Assembly (NCBI RefSeq): GCF_013426205.1
Contig: NC_089426.1
Span: forward strand, 992,001 to 1,056,000
Length of the DNA stretch: 64,000 bases
Reading direction: 5' to 3'
Origin: Metarhizium brunneum
Lineage: Eukaryota > Ascomycota > Sordariomycetes > Hypocreales > Clavicipitaceae
Below the pieces are notes generated by a model. That model searched no databases, was not told the origin of the DNA, and worked only from the letters and a program-made list of their open reading frames with translations. A program made the translations under genes and the position numbers. This document shows, one piece after another, positions 30,918 through 41,400 of the stretch (positions are counted from its first letter, which is position 1; the number at the start of each line of letters is the position of its first letter).

Positions 30918-31666
30918 CAAGCAGTCATGGGCGAGACGTGGGTGCGGCATGTTGGTGGTGGTTCCCAAGATGACACTTGTCTGTGGTGAAACAGGCAGCA
31001 TTCCCGTATATAGTAAAATCTACCTTTACCATGCGTGCCAGTTCCATCTTCCAGCCTGACGGCTAGTACATGACAGGACGGCAGGCAGTTGGCTGGCCCA
31101 GGCCATGCTCGCTTACCCATTTCCACAGTGTAACGCGGAATATAGTCCACGAAACCTCCTCGGTCACACCATCTTCCCAACGATTCCGTCGACAACGACA
31201 CCAGAGACGTATAAGCTCCTATTTCATACGCTGCACGAGCAAAATGGCACCCCGTCATCTCCCTGCGCCGGTTTCCCGTCCAGACAAACAAAGGCTCATC
31301 AGCTCCTCGGCGCCGCCCGTCAAGCCCGGCCCAGCAAACTGTTGAATCTACAACGCATCTCTCACGTCACAACAAGCAAGAGCCTCTCTCTCTCACTCAC
31401 TCACTAAGAATGCAGTTCTCAATGATCCATCCTCCTTGCCCAATGCCCGATGCCCGATGCCCGGTCTTTCAGCATCCCACAGATGCTTTGCAAACAATGC
31501 CCACCGAGCAAGTCTCGACGACGGTCAATGCCAGCCCCCATCGCAGCTCATCTCGTCTATAAATCCGCCCTTGGCCAACCCAAGACGCTGTAAACGAGCC
31601 ACACCACGCCTCGCCTCCTTGCCCCGGTGTATTATCCAGACATCCCACGTCTAGCCGCCATCTGCA
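30918..31666. promoter_or_regulatory. Promoter region of the monocarboxylate-type transporter
   Basis: Contains the 3' flank of the secreted repeat protein and the upstream region of the transporter. A CT-rich tract (CTCTCTCTCACTCACTCACT) lies at about 31385-31405. No gene seen. Confidence 0.4.
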
Positions 31667-33119
31667 ATGAAACACACAGGTTCGTCTGCCCAAGGGGGGA
31701 GAAAAACCCCCCGTCCCGCGGGTATACACTTGCCAACATGCGCGTCCGGCAGACCCAGAAAGCAGAGACACAAACGGGGACTACCCCGACGGCGGGCGCG
31801 AGGCATGGACAGCCGTCCTCGGCTGCTGGTGCGGCCTGCTCGCCCCGATGGGCTGGCTCAACGCCCTTGCCGTCCTGCAGGCGCGCGTCTCGCAGCACGA
31901 GCTCGCCGGCGTGCCCGAGTCGACGACGGGCTGGATCTTCAGCACGTACGCGTTCTTGATGTTCTCGTGCGGCGTGCAGGTCGGTCCGTGTTTTGAACCA
32001 CCATCCCAAACCCGACAGCTGCAACCGGGAGGTGGTGCTCTAACTACTGGCCGCGTAGGACCTATATTCGATGCGTACAATGTCAAGCTGCTCATTGTAC
32101 CAGGGAGCATGGGCATGGTTGTCATGGCCATGATTCTCAGCATCTGCAAGGGTTCGTCGCGCCCCCCCTTTCTTCCGCGCATCACGGTGATTTTGACGCG
32201 GCCTTGATTAGAATTCTACCAATTCTTCCTGACATTCTCCGTCCTCGGCGGGCTCTCGGCCTCGCTCCTCTTCAACCCCTGCATCGCAACAACAGGGCAG
32301 TGGTTCGGCAAGCGGCGCGCGCTGGCGACGGGCGTCGTCTGCACGGCCGGCGGCACAGGCGGCATCGTCTTCCCGCTCGTCATCCTGTACGCCGAGCCGC
32401 GCGTCGGGTTCGGCTGGTCCGTCCGCATCGTCGGCCTCATCTGCGCCGTCTCGGCCCTCTTCGCCTGCCGCCTCGTCAAGAAGCGCCTGCCGCACAACAA
32501 GACGGCCGGCGCGCGGATGGACTTTGGCGCCCTGCTCGATCTCAAGTACGCCCTGGCCACGCTGGCCGTCTTCCTCGCCGAGCTCGCCGTCCTCATTCCC
32601 TACACGTACATCTCTTCGTACGCGCTGCACGTCGGGTTCGAGGCGCACATGGCGCTCTTGATGAACTCGCTGCTCAACGTTGGCGCGATTCCGGGCAGGG
32701 CCCTGCCGGGCTTCGTCGCCGATCGCTTTGGGGCCTTCAACAGCTTCCTGGTGACGGCGGCCGCCTGCGCAGCCAGTATATTTTCATTGTGGTACACCGC
32801 CGCGGGTGGTCGGATGGCTGTGGTTTCGTTCACGGTCCTGTTTGGGTTCTGGTCCGGCGCCACGATTGCGCTTACACCCGTGTGCGTGAGTAGGGTGTGC
32901 CGAATTGAGGATTATGGAAAGCGGAGCGGAACGACGTATTTGGTTGCGAGTGTCGGCGTCCTGGTCGGCGCCCCCGTCGCTGGCGCAATAATCAGGGCGG
33001 GCGACGGTTCGTATTGCGGCATCATGGTCTTTTCGGGAGCGGTATACGCCGCTTCTGCGGCCACGTTGTATTGGGCGAGAGGGGTTGCTGCTGGTTGGGG
33101 GCCAAAGGTGATTTTCTAG
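31667..33119 (+). CDS. MFS transporter, monocarboxylate porter (MCT/SLC16-like) family
   Basis: Twelve-helix membrane carrier; fungal members carry monocarboxylates, riboflavin or unknown metabolites. Exons 31667-31679, 31753-31983, 32059-32151 and 32212-33119 give 414 residues. The first exon encodes only MKHT plus one base; after splicing the start reads MKHTDPESRDTNGDYPDGG, and the DYPDGG..AW element preceding helix 1 is the family signature. Further landmarks are GWIFSTYAFLMFSCGVQVGP, GQWFGKRRALATG (loop between helices 4 and 5) and PGRALPGFVADRFG (loop 8-9). The coding part is noticeably GC-rich at third positions from 31850 to 32760. The product is slightly shorter than usual fungal members (about 430-450). 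The substrate cannot be inferred. Confidence 0.9.
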
Positions 33120-33544
33120 ATGAGGCATACGATGTCGACGACGACACATATATGGACACACACATATATAGCGGAAGCGTGTGGATTCCATGCAGAAATG
33201 TGGCCTGTTGTAATGTAGTTGTCCGCCAAACCCAAAACGCCACTGCTCACTATCCATGGGCGTTTCCCAATTCCCAAATGTCTATCTGATATGTCGCTTG
33301 TATTGAGCGGCATTATTGTAGGTATTGTACAAGATGGAGGAGTATGCCAATGTCTGAAAATTAAAAAAAAAGTATACACTTGCGCGCGGCATCTAGCGTT
33401 GCAACAAGATGAGCAGAGATCCACTGATGCCGTTACCAAGAAGAAATATGTGCTCTTTTGCAAGAAAAGAGGAGTCAAGACACGCGTCCACTATTGCTTT
33501 TTGCTGAAGCGGCGGGGATTACGGCCGTATAAATTGTCGTTTGT
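33120..33544. other. Convergent 3' flanks
   Basis: Short region between two convergent genes. Repeated ATATAT near 33150-33170. No gene seen. Confidence 0.4.
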
Positions 33545-34833
33545 CTATGCAGGGGTATTAAAAAGTCGGAGGATGCCCTCGTACATGCCAAACATGATGG
33601 CTGCACTCGGAACTGTTCGCATCAGATGAGGCGTGAGACCGCCGTACAGACCAATCATGCCCTCTTCTTTCCACACCAGCTTGAAGCACTGGATCAAACC
33701 GGTGTATTTCGGAAGGCCATTGTCCATCGGGGCCTGTCGCAGTCGGGTTCGGGCGACCTGGAAATCATTGTCAGCAACCCTATGAGCCATCACCCAACAC
33801 CGTCAACGTAACACGGTACCTCGTGAGGATATGCCAAAATGGCGGCAATTAGTTTTGCGCCGCCAGCGGCACCAGCCTTGCCGGTCCAGTCCACCGAGTT
33901 ATCCCACCAGGTCTTTTCCCTCCCGCTGCGCTGGATGCGCTCCTCTCGTCTGGCCAACGATGCCTTCATCTGCTCGTACAACATCCACTGCAACGTAGAC
34001 TCGGCCACCCCCAAGTAGCTTGCGCTCATTCCCTTGTACAGGCCGCGAATGCCTTCGTCGCGAATGATCTGTCGCACGCAGTCGTAGCTATTACGGTACT
34101 GTCGCTGCATGACGCCACCGCTGCGCTCCGAAACGTTCTTGTCAAGTTGCAACCGGGTCTTGACCATCCAGATGGGGTTTGTCGCTGTTGACGTCGCTAC
34201 ACCGGCTGCCACGCCAGCTAAAAGATGCACCCAAGGAGCCTCCTCGCCACGATTCCAGTACTCGGAGATGATTCGCTTGCCGTTACCATAGACAAAGAAG
34301 TTTATGCTCCTTGCGGGCACAATGCCCACCAGATTGGGGCCTAGACCTTTGAAGAGGGCTCTGGAGCCTTCAGTGCGATATACTGAGCCAAGGATGTCCA
34401 GGGTGTCGGTAAGATGATACAGGGCGGCTCTGGCTGGATTCAATCCCGCCAAGGCCTGTCCTTTGGCCATTCTAGCGGCTCGGAGTTGCGCCTGGTAAAT
34501 ATCGGATTGTAGCCTGGTCTTGAGCACGTCAAGCGGGGCAGTAATGGTCGCAGCGGTCATTCCCCCAACACTATAGTCGAGTCATTATTAGTAAAAGGTC
34601 TATCGCCGAAGAGGACAAGGTAGAGACCAGACGAACCCTCCCGCCATCATGTGCACCCACGACTTTGCAAACGGCAAAGCCTTGACCTTCCCTGTTGGCG
34701 CATCGTCGGGAATCACATCTCCCGTTTCCCTGGACTGGATCAGCGCCGCATGCTCGGCAGGGACATGTGAGTGTTGGAAAGGTTTTCGGTCGTCTTGGCC
34801 TACCGCGAATGCGGCAGGCTGCCGCTGGGCCAT
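33545..34833 (-). CDS. rim2: Mitochondrial carrier, Rim2-like pyrimidine nucleotide transporter
   Basis: Inner-membrane carrier; yeast Rim2 exchanges pyrimidine nucleotides and supports mitochondrial DNA and iron use. Exons 34833-34637, 34570-33820 and 33757-33545 give 386 residues. Three carrier repeats are visible, each with the PX[DE]XX[KR]-type signature: PLDVLKTR, PIWMVKTR and PHEVARTR. The combination SWVHMMAGG at the first helix, the TAPLDVLKTRLQSD continuation and PHEVARTRLRQAP in repeat three is characteristic of the Rim2 group. The ATG at 34833 is the first real one; the frame upstream continues only to a TTG. Introns are 66 and 62 bases. It is convergent with the MCT-like gene. Confidence 0.92.
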
Positions 34834-35738
34834 GGTAAGTATATTCTTCAGTATAAACTGACGGTTCGTTTGTTGTCTATGTTTCCTATGTGAGGTGTGA
34901 GATGTGTCTGCGTCGCTATGCACGGATTGGTCGTTTTGAGTCGTCAGAGGAGGCAGACGGCAGAGAAAGGAAGAAATCCGTCGCGACAACTAGGAGGCGT
35001 CAAATGAGGCTCCAACTTTTTTTGTGCTGGGTCAAAGTTCCAAGTACTCACTAGCGTGGGCATGTGTGGAGTCGGGGTGACCAGAGTGGCCACGGAGACT
35101 AAAAGTGACCAAACGCAACGAGCTTAGATACACACCTTTCCAGTAGAAATGCGCGTAACGCTGCAAGTATCCAGCCGGTCCAGGCCGTCCCCGGTCAATC
35201 TAGAAGACATGCGGGCCAATTCTGTCCGCCTGCCTCCGTCTCTCTGCACACAACTCACATAACTCACTTGTTACTCTGTAGGACAGCATCTTGCAATCTC
35301 CCAGTCACACACGGTTGCACAAGTATAACATCGCAATGAGTTATTAAGGCGCAATGTTTCAAAAGACGCAAGCAGCTTCGTCTTCTTTATTAGACCCCCA
35401 CGTTCATCCCTCTTCCATTATGGGCCGTGACAGCCCGCCTGTCTGAGATAACTTATCGTAGGCTGGTGGCACAAGGAAAATTAATTTCGAGTAGCTGTTT
35501 AGGAATCTATTGAGTCCATCGGGACTATTTTAGTCTATTTAATATACATTATTTCAAAAGCAATGACACTTTGAAATGCTCTGTACTGATGCATCTGTCC
35601 CGCGCACCTGTTGTCCCTGAATCGTACATTTCATGCCTCATATAGTTTCATTACGCGCATGAGCTTCCTTGTATAGTCTTATCTGGCCGGCTTTCGTATG
35701 TCGTCAATATCAAAAAGAAAAGAAAGGGGCTTTGATCG
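34834..35738. other. Promoter of the Rim2-like gene and 3' flank of the next gene
   Basis: About 900 bases between two minus-strand genes. Bases 35480-35570 are AT-rich. No gene recognised. Confidence 0.4.
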
Positions 35739-37555
35739 TCATCTCGACGGCGGATTAGATGGGTCTTGCGCGCGTCGTATTGCATCCATCTCGCCTGACA
35801 TGGGCCCAAAATGCCTAGGGCGAATCGGTTCCCTTATGCGAGGTATTCCCCCCAGCCCAGTTGCCAGGTTTGGCGGCCTTTGGTCTGGTGTCTCGTGTCG
35901 CGCTATCGAAATAGAGTCTGGGCTGTGAACCATCGGTATGCTCATGTCAGAGTCGGCTCGACTTCCCGGTCCAGGCGTGCCTTCGGAACTGAATATACTA
36001 CTTCGAGATTCCAAGGGGGCTCGGGAATATCGAGTATCTTTTGGGCCCAGAACATCATTGTCGCTTTCCGCCATCGTCTCCGCCTCAGTCCCTAATTCAT
36101 ATTTAACTCTCGATGCTTCATCATCTGTAACTGACTTCCAGCTACACTTGGCGTGCTTCTTAGTACATCCCTGACAGGCTGTAAGGTGCTTGATACAGGG
36201 CAATCGCAGGCGGCGGCACCGGTCACAGGGAGGGTTTATGACATCGCCTTTCGAAAGTCGATCAGTGCTTTGACAAATGAGTGACCGCAAGATTTCTCCT
36301 CTGCTTTCCGCCGAATTCATCATCTGATTGTCCAGCGGAGTTCCTCCCGGGGAACGCAAAGACTGCGTGGATAGGCGGTGCTGGTGATGATGCGGCGAAT
36401 GAACAGATGGCGACGACGGGCCAAGGTTGATGGCTGACAATCCAGCGTCGGAGGCAGACTGTGGCTTTATATTGGATGGAGCCATTGTCAAAAATTGATG
36501 TAGCAGGTCTGCATGCAAGTCGTACGAGGGGCTAAAACTGTTCTGCCGTCCAGGAGCATTCGGAGGTTGGTGTCTTGGGCCTCCATTGTCTTGGCTTCGT
36601 CTACGAGACAGGTCATTCTTCCTGTGGCCAAGCCTGTGATGAAGGATGCGCGCTCGAGCAGCCACTTCGTCGGCCTTCTTGTAAAGAATTGAAGCTCGTT
36701 GTTCCAATATATCCAACGTCGCCAACTCAGCAGTTTCGTCTTCTTCGAAAGGGTGTTCAAGTGGGAAGCGATCTAGGGCTCCAGACGATATCAGTCTCCA
36801 ATCATCCTCAGTGATTTCAACATGGACGCCGTTATAAGAGAATCGACAGAAACGGCTGCCGTCAGGCATTGTTGTGAGGCTGAATTCGCCTGGGCTAGCC
36901 TTTGCAAAAGCAACCACGTCAAGCCAGCTTATTGGTGCCGAGACGGGCTGTGAAGAACTGGTCTTGATGGGTCCATCAAAGAACTTGTCGATACCTTTGA
37001 GGAGTCGTGGTCCGGTTAGCTTTGCCCCCAAGTTTGCCGCCAGACTCTCGTGTCGATCTAAAACACCTACACACAGGTATATGTCAATGGTGGCGAGTTG
37101 ATAGGAGAGCGTGTACAATCCATGCAGGGCGTACCTTCATATTCTCCAATTAAGCTAACAATATGAGAAAAGGTGTCATGATCCCCCTCGATAAGGTTAA
37201 GACGCTCAGCATTAGCCCGTGGTACATAATTGATGTAAGGTCCTCCTGTAATTTTCCAAATTTGTCAGCTGAAGAATTGTTGATGGCGGGACGAAGCATC
37301 AAGTGTCAAAAGCAGGTAGTATATCAGCAGCTCCCACCCCCCCGAGTTTGGAAACTACCCGCGAGGATATATTCTAAAGGTCGCAAAGCCGAATGAGAGG
37401 GTAATTATGTCGTACAAAGGCGCATGCTCACCCAGTTGATTAAATACGCCTGATCTGACAGGTGGTGTTCGTGCAAGATGGTCTCCATGCTGAACACCAG
37501 TCTCTTGGGGATCTCGATGTCGTTTGTGAAAGTCTAAATCGGGTGCATGTGCCAT
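35739..37555 (-). CDS. Protein with a late Zn2Cys6 cluster, probable transcriptional regulator
   Basis: Exons 37555-37432, 37245-37135 and 37066-35739 give 520 residues. The N-terminal third (for example RANAERLNLIEGDHDTFSHI and GVLDRHESLAANLGAKLTGP) is a conserved-looking region unknown to me. A central segment with Gln/His/Ser-rich low complexity (SPHHHQHRLST) follows. The canonical zinc cluster C-X2-C-X6-C-X6-C-X2-C-X6-C spans about Cys359 to Cys386 (CDRCRRLRLPC then IKHLTACQGCTKKHAKC), far from the N-terminus where most such clusters sit. The C-terminal tail is Ser/Pro-rich. There is no typical fungal_trans domain. Intron 1 is long for this window (186 bases) and might hide a further short exon. 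Likely nuclear; targets unknown. Confidence 0.82.
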
Positions 37556-40237
37556 GACGAAACACTCCTCGCCGTAGTTGTTCAATTATGATGGATTTAA
37601 GAGTTAATCGACGTGGCGCGAGAAGCGGGCCGGACCATGTATCAAGACACAGGCCTCTACAGTCAACTTGGCGAGGATGGCGCAGCTGGTTTGTACAATA
37701 TGTAAGTAATAGCGCAAACGGAATCGTTTGTGAAACTCGTTTGGCGCTGCATTGCGGACACCCAGCCAAGGATAACTGGTGGGTCTGCAAGGGAAACGGA
37801 ACAGTATTTGACCAGGGCAAGGTGTCGTGTAATCTCAAAGCCCGTGTACTGAATTCGGGCGTCAAAATTCAAGAGGTGAGTTGTTTCGGATTAGACCCAA
37901 TTCTGGGCAGAGAAGGCTGTTCAGGTCCCGAAAGCCCACTTGCGATTGTGTAAGAGGTTGTGTATAAGCCGTCAGGATGACAAGGTGGTTTGGGAGGCGG
38001 CACGGGTCGTATATAAAAGGTATGCTGCATATGAATGGGCACTTGACGTCGGAACAACCCAGCTACCCGCCCAGCAACTGACTTTGCAGTCTGATCCCCT
38101 CAACAAATACAAATTAGTTTTTCGGCCGGGACCGGCTCGGGTACGTTTGCAGAAAATATTGAATGGGTCTTTGAGCTCACGATAATCCATCCACCGTCTC
38201 TTGAGAGGGGGTCAGGTGGGTATTGCTGGGCAGCTTCCTTAAAGTTAGGCAGGATATGGAAGTGATGGGCGTTATTGACGGCGGAGAGGTCCAGAGGTCT
38301 AGAGGCTGAAAGAACGAAGTTGCCAGAACTGCGTTTCCCACTCGACGCCTTACTAGAAGATATATACTTCGTATAGGCGCCCGTTGCTCATATAAAGTGC
38401 CCGCTTCCCGCTGCCCCTTCCCGCCACCGCCTCTTGCGCAAGTATTTACTGGAGACCAGCAGCGCTAAAAAGACTCAAATGTTATCAGCCACGGCCCTCC
38501 TCCACGCCCGCAGGATGTCCGCATACCGGCTGTTGGCTGGGTCGACGCAGGTCGACAAATTGGTAGGCTGGTAGGCAAGCAGGGGACGTAATGGAGCACG
38601 CACTGCCGCTCCTCAGCGGCAGGCGCTCTTAGCATGGCAGGTCAGGGCGACGATCCCACTCTGACCGAAGCCATTATGGTGTCAACCTCCAGGGTTATCG
38701 AAAGAGTCAATCCGTTATACTGTGGGTGCGTGGGCCAATACACCCAACGGCATCAAGAGAGAGCGGACAGGCACCTCTTGCGGACAGGCTTCCATAAGAC
38801 AGGTGCTGGTTTTGGATGTCGAGCTATGATTTGCGGTCCGCGCTTTATCGTAACTCGTTGACCGAAATCAGTGTCTTAAAACAAGACAACGGTCCGCCAC
38901 GTATCTTTCCCTCGGGCACCTCGCGCTCTGCTACCAACCGGCCAGATTCCATTGAGAGTTGGAGTCAAGGGACAATCTTTGCTGAGCCCGGTCCATGACT
39001 GTGATATCCAGCAACGCCCGCCAGCAACGCCCAGAAAAACGAGTGAAATGGTCTGGACAAATGGCACGAAACAGCATAGGCGGGTCTCCAACAGTTAGCC
39101 TTTGCGCCTGGACGCGATACTGTTCTCTCCAAAACAAAGGAAACCGTAACGTCATGGCTTCAGCCAAATCGTCCGTGCAGGTTGAGATATTACCAATGTC
39201 TCCTCCGGCGCGTGTTTGGTTTGGTGGAAATGCAAGGCGTCCATGGGCTGCTCTGCTGGGTACGAGGCATCCCCTGCCACAAACTGCTTGACCAACCCCG
39301 AGTACGACGTCCTTTGATGTCGGCAACTGTTTCCTGGGGATTCGTTGAAACATCCCGACTGACGTAGGTGATGCATTTCGGAGACCTGCGACTGGCTCAA
39401 CATCGGCAAGAATGCACAATGACAGCATAGTGATGACAATTGGCCCAGTCGATGGCGCCGCGCGTGGGAAATCTTTCCTCGCCTGCCAAGCCAAGCCGTT
39501 GCATCGACGTAGTACAAGACGGAGCGCGGAGTAATACTAGTTGCTTGTCACATCTTCTTTTTGTGTTCAATGTTCATACCCTCCCTCCCTCCTTCCTTCC
39601 TTCCTTCGACGTCCTTCCTTCATGCATGTCGCTCGGGGTCCCATGCCCTGCACTGCAGTCTAGAGTGCTCAGTCTTGCCCCGTGCCTTTTCAGCAGCTTG
39701 CTCATCAGCGCCACGTCCCTGTCGGAATATGAAGTGTATTCTAACCGCCCACCCTTGCACCCATGTAAACAGGCATAACCTAATATCTAAGTAAATAGAG
39801 GTACTATTTTAACCGGTACTGTCCGGTATTGTCCGATTGGCTATTAACCCCCGGACCTGGCTCTCCACAAGGTCCTCGACTCTTAAAGAGACGAGTTCCC
39901 CCGTCCAGCGCAGACGGGATTCGCACAGGCAATGTCAAACCCGTTGCCGCTTGGGAGTTGCAGCGGCGCCCAGGGATGCCGCCTTCCCCACCATGTTCTC
40001 CCGTAATTGCGGCTGCGGAATCTCCGCGCAAGGGGGCACAAGTAATGTCATAACCATGGGTCAGCTTGAGAGCTGCGAGAGCCGTAAGAGGCGCTAAACC
40101 CAAATAGGACCTCCAGTTGACCCCTCTCGGCACGCTTCTGCGCCGCCAAACCGCAACTCGCGTCTGAAGCTTTGGTGAGGGCAGCTTTTTTTCTGCCATC
40201 CCGACCCAAACGGCCTATCCCATCGGTGACAAGCACG

Positions 40238-40277
<40 letters not shown>

Positions 40278-40281
40278 CGAC
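37556..40281. other. Gene-free spacer of 2.7 kb
   Basis: I find no supportable gene. A tetranucleotide CCTT/CCCT tract lies at about 39581-39606 and a GC/CA microsatellite abuts LSm7. Near 39812-39836 the unit CCGGTA.TGTCCG occurs twice in tandem (imperfect). Open frames at 37588-37953 and 38931-39494 have no recognisable domains. Confidence 0.45.
40238..40275. repeat. (GC)n(CA)n microsatellite in the LSm7 5' leader
   Basis: Alternating purine-pyrimidine run: a few GC units followed by about fourteen CA units, ending seven bases before the LSm7 ATG. It must be transcribed if the leader is of normal length. Such runs are prone to length variation. Confidence 0.85.
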
Positions 40282-40754
40282 ATGTCCGATAGACCCACGC
40301 ATCGAGGCGGAAGAGGAGGAGGAGGTCCTCGCGGCGGACGAGGTGGTGGTCGCGGTGGTCGTGATGGTGGTCGCGACGGCGGCGACAAGGGCGAGAAGCC
40401 CAAGAAGGAGAATATCCTCGACTTGGCAAAGTACATGGACAAGGAGATTACCGTCAAATTCAACGGCGGACGAGAGGTTACGGGCACGCTGAAGGGCTAC
40501 GATGCGCTCATGAACCTGGTGTTGGACGAGGTTAAGGAAACGGTTCGAGGTAGGCTCTGTCTTTTTGCCTTTTGGGTGACGAGAAGCCATGGCCGCAGTG
40601 ACAAGACGAGCTGACACATGCTGCAGATGAAGAAGGAAACGAGTCCACTCGACCTTTGGGCCTCGTTGTTGCTCGCGGTACTCTTCTCGTGGTCATTGCT
40701 CCCGTCGATGGTAGTGAAGAAATCGCCAATCCCTTTGCAACGGCGGAGGAGTAA
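40282..40754 (+). CDS. LSM7: LSm7, U6 snRNA-associated Sm-like protein
   Basis: Subunit of the heteroheptameric LSm2-8 (nuclear, U6 snRNA 3' end) and LSm1-7 (cytoplasmic mRNA decay) rings. Exons 40282-40549 and 40627-40754 give 131 residues, joined across a 77-base intron in the Sm fold. Sm1 is seen as ENILDLAKYMDKEITVKF with NGGREVTGTLKGYDALMNLV; after the intron DEEGNESTRPLGLVVARGTL supplies Sm2, whose ARGT matches the family [I/V]RG core. The N-terminus (residues about 8-35) is a Gly/Arg-rich RGG tail not present in yeast LSm7. The ending NPFATAEE is typical of LSm7. Confidence 0.95.
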
Positions 40755-41400
40755 GGTTGGATTCGGTGCCGGATCCCGAAACCCCAACAAGCACGGCCAA
40801 ATTTGCATATATGCGACGATCTGGAGGCCTTGGGCTCACCATACGGTCCTGAGCCTGTGCAACAATTCGCGATAGGGCTCGCGCGATAGCTTGATCTGTC
40901 GTTTTGCTAGGACAGAAGACGGGCCACATCAGATAGCAAGTAGAGGATGCGCCTCGCAACATCACAAACGGGTCGCCATCATGGTCGTGGCAATGATGCT
41001 GCCATGACCACCACATCATGGGAACCTCTTTATGAACAATACAGATATGACATTTTTTTGGGCTTAGTTCTATGCAGCTACTTTATCCACTACTGCTTCC
41101 ACCGCTAGTTCGAATCAATCAATGATTCTCATATCACCAAGAGTAGCCGCTCGCCGATCCTAACAGGCTTCATCCATCGTGCCATCCAGACCCAGGGCAA
41201 CCAACCGGTAACCGTCACTGCTTAGTCATTCATACCATCCGAATGCCGTACCTCTGGGCCAAGTTCAATTCCCCTTCATCGGTGCTCAAAAACAATCGAA
41301 GCAAGCAAGAAAAAAGGAATTTCGTTTCATCCACGTATAAACCCCATCTTTACATATGAGCACTCTTGGACCGGCGTGGTGGTGTCGTGCTAAGGATCTT
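40755..41400. other. Convergent 3' flanks of LSm7 and PAN3
   Basis: No gene seen between these two convergent genes. A duplicated ATCATGGTCGTGGCAATGATG-like wording near 40979-41000 is weak and probably chance. Confidence 0.4.

Noticed and set aside
38931..39494. 187-residue minus-strand open frame
   Set aside because: No recognisable motif and no supporting splice structure.
39581..39606. CCTT tract as a promoter element or telomere-like repeat
   Set aside because: It is a plain tetranucleotide microsatellite; the unit does not match the fungal telomere repeat TTAGGG.
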